Shown piece by piece: positions 1 to 7,205 of a stretch of 11,893 nucleotides of DNA (position 1 is its first letter; every line of letters starts with the position of its first letter). The notes beneath the pieces were generated by a model that was not told the origin of the DNA, did not search any database, and saw only the letters and a list, made by a program, of their open reading frames with translations. The translations under genes were made by a program, and so were the position numbers. Source of the stretch: Bacilli bacterium (GTDB lineage Bacteria > Bacillota_I > Bacilli_A > RF39 > UBA660); contig JAQUEG010000007.1 in the NCBI GenBank assembly GCA_028685275.1, positions 1 to 11,893 on the forward strand, given 5' to 3'.

Positions 1-18
1 CCAAAGGTGGTTGGTTAA
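1..18 (+). CDS. gatC: GatC, C-terminal end only (partial)
   Basis: Frame 1 reads P-K-V-V-G-stop (TAA at 16-18). GatC, the small subunit of the tRNA-dependent amidotransferase GatCAB, commonly ends in a VPKVV-type tail, and gatA follows directly, so this is very probably the end of gatC cut by the window edge. The last codons contain the AAAGGTGG ribosome-binding site of gatA. Only five residues are visible, so the call rests on this short tail plus gene order; a different upstream gene cannot be excluded. Confidence 0.7.
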   Translation, partial: PKVVG

Positions 19-19
19 G

Positions 20-1498
20 ATGGAATATTTAGATTTAACAATAAAAGAAATGCATGAATTATTAAAAAATGGTGAAATAACACCACTTACTTTATCAAAA
101 GCTGCTTTAGAGCGTGCTTATAAATATCAATCAGATTATAATTCATTTGTTACTATTTTAGATGATGCCTTAAATGCGGCGAAGGATTTAGATGATAATG
201 TTGATAATCCTCTTTATGGGATTCCTTATGCCTTAAAAGATAATATTTCTACGAAAGGAATATTAACTACGGCTTCCTCTAATATTTTAAAAGATTATGT
301 TCCGGTTTTTGATGCAACTGTAGTGACTAAATTAAAAGAAAAAAAAGCGGTTTTAATAGGGAAAACAGTATTAGATGAATTAGCAATGGGTGGTAGTGGT
401 ACTACTGGTCATACGGGAATTGTATGTAATCCATGGGATAAAGAAAGAATGATTGGTGGTTCTTCAGCTGGTAGTGCAGCGACTGTTGCTCTTGGAATTG
501 TTCCTTTTGCATTAGGTTCTGATACCGGTGATTCAATTCGTAAACCGGCTGCATATGGTGGCTTGGTTGGATTCAAACCTACTTATGGTCGAATTTCTCG
601 CTATGGTTTATTTCCTTTTGCATCTTCCCTTGATCATTTTGGTTGTTTAACAAGATGGGTTGAAGATGCAGCATATGTTATTGATGCTTTAAAAGGAAAA
701 GATGAAAAAGATATGACTAGTTTACCTGATGATAATAAAATTTATAGTGAATTATTAGATGGTAAAGTAAAAGGTAAAAAATTATTTTATATTAAAGAGA
801 TTATTGATATTGATACCAAAGATATTAATCAAGAAGTACAAGCTACTTTAGATAATTTTAACTTTGTATTAGAACAATGTAAGGAATTGGGGATCGAAGT
901 GGAAGCGGTTTCGATTGAAAAGAAATTATTAAATGCTTTACATCCTACATATATTACTATTTCATGTGCTGAAGTAACTTCTAATAATGCTAATTTAACT
1001 GGTATTATTTTTGGTAATCGTCAACCAGGTGATACGGTAGATGAAGTTATGTTTAATACAAGGACTGATGGTTTTTCAGAATTAATAAAAAGAAGATTTG
1101 TTATTGGTAGTTATGTTTTACAAAAAGAAAATCAAGAAAAATTATTTTTAAATGCTTGTCGTGTTAGAAGAATAATAGTAGATAAAATAACGGAATTATT
1201 TAAAAAATATGATGGTTTAATTTTACCTGCTACTGGTGGTATTGCCCCTAAATTTGACCAAAAATTTGACAAATTATTAGATCGCTATTTATTATTAGAA
1301 AATCATTTAGTAATTGGTAATTTTGGTGGTTTCCCAAGCATTACGATTCCAAGTGGTGTTGTTTCTAATATGCCAATTGGTGTAAATATAACAGGCCCTA
1401 TTTTAAAAGACAGTGAAGTATTAAATATGGCTTATGCTTTAGAATCCCAACTTGGTTATAAAGGAATAATGGCAAAAGGGGGAAACAAAAATGTATAA
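20..1498 (+). CDS. gatA: Glu-tRNA(Gln)/Asp-tRNA(Asn) amidotransferase subunit A
   Basis: GatA is the glutaminase subunit of GatCAB. It frees ammonia from glutamine and sends it to GatB, which amidates misacylated Glu-tRNA(Gln) (and Asp-tRNA(Asn) where needed). The amidase signature is complete: the catalytic Lys in YALKDN (about residue 73), the Gly/Ser-rich loop GGSSAGSAA with the cis-Ser at about 148, and the nucleophile Ser at about 172 in GSDTGDSIRKPA. The length of 492 aa is normal for the family. I chose ATG at 20 because AAAGGTGG (3-10) lies 9 nt upstream; the in-frame TTG at 11 abuts that site and is unlikely. The gene starts one base after the gatC stop, and its last 8 nt overlap gatB. 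The nucleophile loop has Asp where many GatA proteins have a second Gly (TGDS rather than TGGS), which the amidase pattern tolerates. Confidence 0.97.
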   Translation: MEYLDLTIKEMHELLKNGEITPLTLSKAALERAYKYQSDYNSFVTILDDALNAAKDLDDNVDNPLYGIPYALKDNISTKGILTTASSNILKDYVPVFDATVVTKLKEKKAVLIGKTVLDELAMGGSGTTGHTGIVCNPWDKERMIGGSSAGSAATVALGIVPFALGSDTGDSIRKPAAYGGLVGFKPTYGRISRYGLFPFASSLDHFGCLTRWVEDAAYVIDALKGKDEKDMTSLPDDNKIYSELLDGKVKGKKLFYIKEIIDIDTKDINQEVQATLDNFNFVLEQCKELGIEVEAVSIEKKLLNALHPTYITISCAEVTSNNANLTGIIFGNRQPGDTVDEVMFNTRTDGFSELIKRRFVIGSYVLQKENQEKLFLNACRVRRIIVDKITELFKKYDGLILPATGGIAPKFDQKFDKLLDRYLLLENHLVIGNFGGFPSITIPSGVVSNMPIGVNITGPILKDSEVLNMAYALESQLGYKGIMAKGGNKNV

Positions 1499-2918
1499 AG
1501 TTGTAATCGGGTTAGAAGTTCATTGTGAATTAAAAACAAAAGCAAAAGTATTTTCAATGGGTCCTAATATATATAGTGAAGAACCCAATATTAATGTGGC
1601 AACTATTGATTTAGGTTTCCCGGGTGTATTACCGGTTGTTAATAAAACTGCAGTAGAGTATGCAATTAAAACTGCTCTTGCTCTTAATTGTACAATTCCA
1701 AATGAACTTGTTTTTGATCGCAAAAATTATTTTTATCCTGATTTACCTAAAGGTTATCAAATTACCCAATTTAATAAAACGATTGGGTCTAATGGTGTAT
1801 TGATAATAAATGTTGATGGTGAAGATAAAAAGGTTTTTATTAAAGAGATGCATTTAGAAGAAGATACTGCTAGTCTTGATCATTATGGTAGTTATTCTTT
1901 ATTAAATTATAATCGAGCGGGGGTTCCTTTAATTGAAGTAGTCACGGAACCATGTTTACATAATAGTGAAGAGGTAGTCACCTTTTTAGAAGCATTACGT
2001 TCAATCTTTTTATATTGTGATGTTTCAGAAGCTAAAAGTGATAAAGGTCAAATGCGTTGCGATGTTAATATCTCATTAATGAAAGATGATAGTAAAGAAC
2101 TGGGGACAAAGGTGGAATTAAAAAATATTAATTCATTTAATAATGTAAAAGACGCGATTGAATATGAAATAAAAAGGCAAGCCGAAATGTTAGATAATGG
2201 GGAAAAAGTTATTATGGAAACGCGTCGTTTTGATGATAACAAACGAAAAACTTATACGATGCGGGAAAAAGTAGAAGCAGTTGATTATAAATATTTTATG
2301 GAACCTAATATTCCTATTATTAAAATAAAAAAAGATTGGGTTAATGAAATTAAAACTACGATTCCAATGCTTCAATATGAGCGTATTCAATTATATATGA
2401 ATGAATATGGTTTATCGCGTTATGATGCTACTATTTTGGTAAAAGATAAAGAAGTTGCTGATTTTTTTGAAAAAGCTATTACTTATGATGATGATTATAA
2501 AAAAATTACTAATTGGATTAATGGTGTTGTTTTAGGTCATATTAATAAATATGGACTAAGGATTAATGAAATATTTATCACGCCTAAAATGCTAGTTGAG
2601 TTAATTAAATTAGTAGAAGATAAAACTATTTCCATTAAACAAGGGAAGGAAGTATTTTATCAAGCACTACAAGAAAAGAAAGAACCAATAGATATTGTGA
2701 AAAGTGCTAATATGTCACAAATACAAGATGAAGATTATTTACTAAAAATTGCTTTAGAAGTTATTAATGAAAATAAAGAAGTAGTAACTGAATACTTAAA
2801 TGGTCGTGATAATGTCCTTGATTATTTAGTAGGGCAAGTTATGAAAAAAACCAAAGGGAAAGCTAATCCAGCAAAAGCTTCCGAAATATTAAAAACAGAA
2901 ATAAAGAAATTGAATTGA
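1491..2918 (+). CDS. gatB: Glu-tRNA(Gln)/Asp-tRNA(Asn) amidotransferase subunit B
   Basis: GatB is the kinase/transamidase subunit of GatCAB: it phosphorylates the Glu of Glu-tRNA(Gln) with ATP and replaces the phosphate with ammonia delivered from GatA. Visible family blocks in order are VIGLEVHCEL (6-14), DLGFPGVLPVVN (40-51), FDRKNYFYPDLPKGYQIT (75-92), HLEEDTA (121-127), YNRAGVPLIEVVTEP (140-154), GQMRCDVNISL, GTKVELKNINSF and DYKYFMEPNIP, followed by the helical YqeY-like tail that holds tRNA and ends in GKANPAKASEILKTEI. At 475 aa it is full length. It overlaps gatA by 8 nt with a G-rich site AAAGGGGG (1475-1482) 8 nt before ATG, implying coupled synthesis. Residue 139 is Asn in LLNYNRAG, where the family signature usually has Asp. 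It ends in TGA. Confidence 0.97.
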   Translation: MYKVVIGLEVHCELKTKAKVFSMGPNIYSEEPNINVATIDLGFPGVLPVVNKTAVEYAIKTALALNCTIPNELVFDRKNYFYPDLPKGYQITQFNKTIGSNGVLIINVDGEDKKVFIKEMHLEEDTASLDHYGSYSLLNYNRAGVPLIEVVTEPCLHNSEEVVTFLEALRSIFLYCDVSEAKSDKGQMRCDVNISLMKDDSKELGTKVELKNINSFNNVKDAIEYEIKRQAEMLDNGEKVIMETRRFDDNKRKTYTMREKVEAVDYKYFMEPNIPIIKIKKDWVNEIKTTIPMLQYERIQLYMNEYGLSRYDATILVKDKEVADFFEKAITYDDDYKKITNWINGVVLGHINKYGLRINEIFITPKMLVELIKLVEDKTISIKQGKEVFYQALQEKKEPIDIVKSANMSQIQDEDYLLKIALEVINENKEVVTEYLNGRDNVLDYLVGQVMKKTKGKANPAKASEILKTEIKKLN

Positions 2919-2927
2919 GGTGATAGT

Positions 2928-4307
2928 ATGCTATTAGATGTTATTAAATTATACCAAGAAGATTATTTAAATAAAGAAGTTATCTTAGAGGGATGGGTTA
3001 AAAATCATCGTAAACAAAAAGAATTTGGTTTTATTGATTTTTATGATGGAACATATTTTAAATCAGTTCAAATAGTATATGAAAATGATTTAGATAATTT
3101 TGTTGAAATTCAAAAATTAAGAGTAGGCAGTGCGATTCGTGTTATAGGGAAAGTTATTTCTTCTCCAGCACCCGGACAAGAATTTGAAATTAAAGCAACT
3201 AATATTAGTTTAGAAGGAGATGCGGCGGAAGATTATCCTATTCAACCTAAAAGACACACACGTGAATTTTTAAGGGAAGTTGCTTATTTAAGACCGCGTA
3301 CTAATTTATTTCAAGCGGTTTTTCGGATTCGTAGTATAACTGCTTATGCGGTTCATTGTTATTTTCAAGAGCGAGGCTATGTTTATTTACATTCACCAAT
3401 TATTACTGGTAATGATGCCGAAGGAGCAGGCGAAATGTTTAAAGTTTCAACAATTGATCCTAATAATATTCCCCGTACTGATAATGGTGAAATTGATTAC
3501 AGTAAAGATTTTTTTGGTAAAGAAACTAGTTTAACCGTATCTGGTCAATTGCATGGTGAAGCATTTGCTTTAGCTTTCAAACGTATTTATACTTTTGGGC
3601 CTACTTTTCGAGCGGAAAAGTCACATACTAAATTACATGCTTCTGAGTTTTGGATGATTGAACCAGAAATGGCTTTTACTGATTTAAATGGTTGTATGGA
3701 TGTAGAAGAAGAATGTTTAAAATATATTATTAGTTATGTTTTAGAGCATGCAAAAGCAGAAATGGCCTTTTTAAATAAATTTGTTGAACCAGGTTTAATT
3801 CAAAGATTAAAAGATGTAGTAAATGCGAAAGCGGTACGAATTACGTATAAAGAAGCGATTGATATATTATTAAAAGCCAATAAAAAATGGGAAGTTATGC
3901 CTAAACAAGGTGAAGATATTACTACTGAACATGAAAAATATTTAACTGAAGAATATTTTAAAACACCAGTATTTGTTACAGATTGGCCAAAAGAAATAAA
4001 AGCATTTTATATGCGTGATAATGGGGATGGTACTGTAGCAGCAGTTGATTTCTTAGTACCAAAAGCTGGTGAATTAATGGGTGGATCACAACGAGAAGAA
4101 CGCCTTGATGTTTTATTAAAATTAATGAAAGAAAAAAACATTACGCTTAATGATCTTGAATGGTATTTAAATTTAAGGAAATATGGTAGTGTTAAACATT
4201 CAGGGTTTGGTCTTGGTTTTGAACGCTTATTAATTTATTTAACTGGGGTTGAGAATATTAGAGATGTAATCCCTTTTCCAAGAACGCCAAATAATTGCGA
4301 ATTTTAA
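2928..4307 (+). CDS. asnS: Asparaginyl-tRNA synthetase
   Basis: Class IIb aminoacyl-tRNA synthetase charging tRNA(Asn) with asparagine. An N-terminal OB-fold anticodon-binding domain (about 15-95, GWVKNHRKQKEFGFIDFYDG) is followed by the class II catalytic core. Motif 2 is seen as FRAEKSHTKLHASEFWMIEPEM (about 227-248), and motif 3 as GFGLGFERLLIYLTG (426-440), then the AsnRS-typical ending DVIPFPRTP. The block EGAGEMFKV...DYSKDFFGKETSLTVSGQLHGE (165-211) marks the longer E. coli-like form (459 aa) and separates it from aspartyl-tRNA synthetase. The start is fixed by GAGGTGAT (2917-2924), which overlaps the gatB stop. Sitting 9 nt after gatB, it is evidently co-transcribed. Its presence implies that GatCAB here mainly makes Gln-tRNA(Gln). 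Confidence 0.97.
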   Translation: MLLDVIKLYQEDYLNKEVILEGWVKNHRKQKEFGFIDFYDGTYFKSVQIVYENDLDNFVEIQKLRVGSAIRVIGKVISSPAPGQEFEIKATNISLEGDAAEDYPIQPKRHTREFLREVAYLRPRTNLFQAVFRIRSITAYAVHCYFQERGYVYLHSPIITGNDAEGAGEMFKVSTIDPNNIPRTDNGEIDYSKDFFGKETSLTVSGQLHGEAFALAFKRIYTFGPTFRAEKSHTKLHASEFWMIEPEMAFTDLNGCMDVEEECLKYIISYVLEHAKAEMAFLNKFVEPGLIQRLKDVVNAKAVRITYKEAIDILLKANKKWEVMPKQGEDITTEHEKYLTEEYFKTPVFVTDWPKEIKAFYMRDNGDGTVAAVDFLVPKAGELMGGSQREERLDVLLKLMKEKNITLNDLEWYLNLRKYGSVKHSGFGLGFERLLIYLTGVENIRDVIPFPRTPNNCEF

Positions 4308-4353
4308 TGTATATTTTAAGTATATTTTGCCAATCTATAACTAGGAGGTAAAC

Positions 4354-4905
4354 ATGAAAAAAATATTGGTTGGCTTAATAATGTTAATATTAGTAACTGG
4401 TTGTGGTGGCACTTTATTTAATCCAAAAGCATCGCCAACACGAGCAGTAGAAGATTTATTTACAAAATATCAAACCTTAAATCAGGAAGTAACTAATCAA
4501 CTTGATGAAGTAGTAGCAGAACAAAATTTGACTACTGCTCAAAAAGATCAATATAAGGAGTTAATGAAAAGGCAATATAAAGATTTAACTTATACAATTA
4601 AAGATGAAGTTATTAATGGGGATACTGCTATTGTTACTGTAGAAATTCAAGTATATGATTATGCTCGTGCCCAAATAGAAGTAGATGAACATGTAGAAGA
4701 AAATCCAAATGATTTTCTAGATGATAATGAACAATTTTCTAATTTAAAATATATGGATTATAAAATTGATACTTTAATGAAAGAAAACCGGAAAACAAAA
4801 TACACCTTGGATATAAGGTTAACTAAAGAAGAAGATGAATGGTTATTAGATGAATTAACGGAAACGGAAAAACAAAAAATACATGGTGTATATATTACTG
4901 CTTAA
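4354..4905 (+). CDS. Small lipoprotein of unknown function
   Basis: A 183-aa protein with a lipoprotein signal peptide: MKK, a hydrophobic stretch (4-14), then the lipobox V-T-G-C with lipidated Cys at 17. The mature part is highly charged and should sit outside the membrane. Residues 27-60 look helical (PTRAVEDLFTKYQTLNQEV), followed by alternating strands such as GDTAIVTVEIQVYDY, and it ends in a strand-rich part with LDIRLTKEEDEWLLDEL. This helix-then-sheet layout recalls small NTF2-like/DUF4878-type lipoproteins, but that is inference from pattern only and I do not recognise the family. AGGAGG (4343-4348) lies 5 nt before ATG. The 46-nt gap after asnS has no terminator, so it can be the last gene of the gat-asnS transcript; a hairpin terminator follows at once. 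Confidence 0.85.
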   Translation: MKKILVGLIMLILVTGCGGTLFNPKASPTRAVEDLFTKYQTLNQEVTNQLDEVVAEQNLTTAQKDQYKELMKRQYKDLTYTIKDEVINGDTAIVTVEIQVYDYARAQIEVDEHVEENPNDFLDDNEQFSNLKYMDYKIDTLMKENRKTKYTLDIRLTKEEDEWLLDELTETEKQKIHGVYITA

Positions 4906-4930
4906 AAAGGACTAAGATGTCCTTTTTTTT
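4905..4930 (+). terminator. Rho-independent terminator after the lipoprotein gene
   Basis: The sequence reads as stem AAAAGGAC (4905-4912), a 6-nt loop TAAGAT, then GTCCTTTT (4919-4926), with a T run to 4930. The stop codon of the lipoprotein gene touches the stem. It should end the gatCAB-asnS-lipoprotein transcript. Only 24 nt separate the T run from the dacB start. Confidence 0.85.
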
Positions 4931-4954
4931 CATATCTTTTATTAGGAGGAAATT

Positions 4955-6031
4955 ATGAAAAGGGTTATTATATTTTTATTATTGTTTAGTATTTGGTTAC
5001 CAGTTAATGCCTTAACTGTTAGTAGTGAAGCGGTTATTTTAATGGATCAAGATTCTAGTCGTGTTATTTATGCTAAAAATGAAAATAAACAAATGTTAAT
5101 TGCGAGTATTACTAAAATTATGACGGCTGTATTAGCAATTGAATCAAATCGATTAGATGAAAAAGTAATCGTCGATGAAAATATTTTAAAAGCATATGGT
5201 TCTAATATTTATATTCAAGTTGGCGAAGAGATAAGTTTAAAAGATTTAGTATATGGTTTAATGCTTAGAAGTGGAAATGATGCGGCTTTAATGATTGCAA
5301 ATTATATATCTGGTAGTGAAAAGGATTTTGTGCATAAAATGAATGAAAAAGCTAAGAAAATTGGCATGAAAAACACTGTTTTTGTTAATCCACATGGTTT
5401 AGATGAAAATGGTGGTAATCTTTCTACGGCCTATGATATGGCATTATTAACTAGGTATGCACAAGAGTTATCTGATTATAAAAAAATAACCAGAACCAAA
5501 GTAAAAACCACAACTACTAATTATAAAAGTTATGTTTGGCAAAACAAAAATAAATTATTAGATATTTATAAATGGTCAACTGGTGGCAAGACGGGATTTA
5601 CGGAGAAAGCTGGTCGTACTTTAGTTTCAACAGCAACTAAAGGTAATATGAATTTTATTGTAGTAACACTTAATGATCATGATGATTGGAATACTCATCA
5701 AACCTTATTTAATTATGGATTTACAAATTTTCATAATTACTTAGTTTTAAATCAAAAAACATTTGATCTTAATAGTGATTATTATAAAGGGAAAATATAT
5801 ATTAATAATAATTATCATTTCCCATTAAGGACTAGTGAAACTGGTGATATATATTTAAAAGCCAAAATAGTTAAACAAAAACATTATCAAGATAAAAACA
5901 ATATAGGAGTAGTAGAAGTATATTTTAAAGATAAATTAGTTCATACTGAAGATTTATTTATTGAAGTTAGAAAACAAAAAACTACCTCTAAATCATTATG
6001 GCAAAGGATACTTGATTGGTTTAATTTATGA
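4955..6031 (+). CDS. dacB: D-alanyl-D-alanine carboxypeptidase, sporulation DacB type
   Basis: Serine-type (S11, PBP5-like) DD-carboxypeptidase that removes the terminal D-Ala of peptidoglycan stem peptides and so limits cross-linking. A Sec signal peptide covers about 1-19 (hydrophobic core 4-18, cleavage near VNA-L). The three active-site motifs are present: S51-I-T-K54, S106-G-N108 and K212-T-G214. The C-terminal part (about 260-340) matches the beta-rich PBP5 associated domain; the end is basic/amphipathic (SLWQRILDWFNL), suiting membrane attachment. Length 358 aa, near B. subtilis DacB. AGGAGG (4944-4949) is 5 nt before ATG. The choice of DacB over DacA/DacF rests on the linkage to spmA-spmB, which matches the B. 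subtilis SigE-driven dacB-spmA-spmB operon acting on spore cortex. It overlaps spmA by 4 nt (ATGA). Confidence 0.92.
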   Translation: MKRVIIFLLLFSIWLPVNALTVSSEAVILMDQDSSRVIYAKNENKQMLIASITKIMTAVLAIESNRLDEKVIVDENILKAYGSNIYIQVGEEISLKDLVYGLMLRSGNDAALMIANYISGSEKDFVHKMNEKAKKIGMKNTVFVNPHGLDENGGNLSTAYDMALLTRYAQELSDYKKITRTKVKTTTTNYKSYVWQNKNKLLDIYKWSTGGKTGFTEKAGRTLVSTATKGNMNFIVVTLNDHDDWNTHQTLFNYGFTNFHNYLVLNQKTFDLNSDYYKGKIYINNNYHFPLRTSETGDIYLKAKIVKQKHYQDKNNIGVVEVYFKDKLVHTEDLFIEVRKQKTTSKSLWQRILDWFNL

Positions 6032-6606
6032 TTAATAAAATTTGGGCCTTTTTTATTATAATTGGTATTTTATATGGGTTTTTAACTGGTAATATTGATT
6101 TAATTAATAAAGAAATAATTAATAGTGCGAAAACGGCTCTTGATATGTTTTTAACTATTTTTCCAATTATTGTTTTGTGGGTTGGAATTATGGCGATTGC
6201 CAAAGAAAGTGGGTTATTAGATAAGTTAGCAAAAATGTTATCGCCATTACTTACTTTTTTATTTCCAGAGATTCCTAAAAATCATGAATCATTTGGTTTT
6301 ATTTCCTCTAATATTATTGTTAATATTTTTGGTTTAGGTAGTGCGGCTACTCCTTTTGGGTTAAAAGCAATGAAGTCTTTACAAGAATTAAATCAAAAAA
6401 AAGACACGGCTAGTCGGAGTATGATTACTTTTTTAGTTATGAATACAAGTGGTTTAAGTATTGTACCCACTACTGTTATTTCTTTAAGAATGTTACATGG
6501 GAGCTCTAATCCAACAGAAGTAATTTTACCAATCATTTTAGCAACTACAGCAGCTACTGTTTTTGGTTTAATTATGGATCGGATAGTAGCTAAAATAAAG
6601 AGGTGA
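6028..6606 (+). CDS. spmA: Spore maturation protein A
   Basis: Integral membrane protein of the nucleoside-recognition (Gate) domain family, needed with SpmB for full dehydration of the spore core. At 192 aa it matches the family length. Hydrophobic segments lie at about 4-20, 38-58, 92-104, 133-155 and 166-185. Diagnostic stretches are AKESGLLDKLAKML (58-71), FGLGSAATPFGLKAMKSLQ (101-119), SRSMITFLVMNTSGLSIVPTT (129-149) and the ending LIMDRIVAK. It starts inside the dacB stop (ATGA) without a strong ribosome-binding site at normal distance (an AAAGGA lies 19 nt upstream), so translation is probably coupled to dacB. The biochemical role (transport of a solute?) is not established for the family. 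Confidence 0.95.
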   Translation: MINKIWAFFIIIGILYGFLTGNIDLINKEIINSAKTALDMFLTIFPIIVLWVGIMAIAKESGLLDKLAKMLSPLLTFLFPEIPKNHESFGFISSNIIVNIFGLGSAATPFGLKAMKSLQELNQKKDTASRSMITFLVMNTSGLSIVPTTVISLRMLHGSSNPTEVILPIILATTAATVFGLIMDRIVAKIKR

Positions 6607-6610
6607 TAAA

Positions 6611-7135
6611 ATGAACTTAGTAAATTTATCTACTTTAATAATTCCTTTCTTAGTAGCATTAATAGTAATATATGCTATTTATAAAAAAATAAATGTATAT
6701 GATGTTTTTATAAGTGGGGCGAAAGATGGTATTGAAATGGGGATTAGTATTTTTCCTTATTTATTAGCGATGATAGTTGCAATTAATGTTCTTTTAAAAA
6801 GTCATATTATTGAAGATTTTTTAGTTTTATTAAAACCAGTTTTATCTTGTATTAAAATACCAATGCCAGTCATTCCAATGGCTATTATGCGACCAATATC
6901 TGGGTCTTCAACTTTAATATTAATGAATGATATTTATGTCAATTATGGTGTTGATTCTTTTTTAGGTAAACTAGCATCTACAATTCAAGGAAGTACGGAT
7001 ACTACTATTTATATATTAACTTTATATTTTGGTTTTGTCGGTATTAAAAAAATCAAATATGCGATGTGGGTGGGTTTGTTTGCTGATTTAATTGGTGTTA
7101 TTGCTAGTATTTTAGTGGTTTCTTGGCTTTTTTAA
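6611..7135 (+). CDS. spmB: Spore maturation protein B
   Basis: Partner of SpmA, from the same Gate-domain superfamily; a membrane protein required for spore core dehydration. It has 174 aa, with hydrophobic segments at about 6-23, 46-62, 84-105, 130-143 and 152-173. The family hallmark RPISGSSTLILMNDIYV (94-110) is followed by DSFLGKLASTIQGSTDTTIYIL (115-136) and GLFADLIGVIASILVV (155-170). The ribosome-binding site GAGGTGAT overlaps the spmA TGA stop, and the start is 4 nt after that stop, so dacB-spmA-spmB forms one translationally coupled unit. No terminator follows before rluB. Confidence 0.96.
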   Translation: MNLVNLSTLIIPFLVALIVIYAIYKKINVYDVFISGAKDGIEMGISIFPYLLAMIVAINVLLKSHIIEDFLVLLKPVLSCIKIPMPVIPMAIMRPISGSSTLILMNDIYVNYGVDSFLGKLASTIQGSTDTTIYILTLYFGFVGIKKIKYAMWVGLFADLIGVIASILVVSWLF

Positions 7136-7142
7136 AAATAAC

Positions 7143-7171
7143 TTTACTACCTTGTCAATTCTGGTTATAAT
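7143..7171 (+). promoter_or_regulatory. Candidate SigA promoter for rluB
   Basis: A -35-like TTTACT (7143-7148, 4 of 6) and a consensus -10 TATAAT (7166-7171) are separated by 17 nt. The predicted start near 7178 leaves a leader of about 28 nt before the rluB ATG. This would give rluB vegetative expression independent of the sporulation genes upstream. Predicted by eye only. Confidence 0.55.
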
Positions 7172-7205
7172 AGTAAATAAAAGAAGAAGAGAAACTGGTG
7201 ATAAA

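Noticed and set aside
11..19. TTG at 11 as start of gatA
   Set aside because: It abuts the ribosome-binding site with no spacing; ATG at 20 is properly placed and matches the usual N-terminus.
1520..2390. Minus-strand open frames inside gatA/gatB and similar ones at 6021-6203 and 10379-10588
   Set aside because: They lie wholly inside, or almost wholly across, strong conserved genes, lack ribosome-binding sites and show no family features.
4310..4341. Direct repeat TATATTTT (4310-4317, 4321-4328) and TATAAC at 4336 as a promoter for the lipoprotein gene
   Set aside because: There is no good -35, and the predicted start would fall in the ribosome-binding site; the repeat is what AT-rich DNA gives by chance.
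7152..7171. TTGTCA followed by TATAAT before rluB as a promoter pair
   Set aside because: The spacer is only 8 nt; the weaker TTTACT at 17 nt is the sensible -35.
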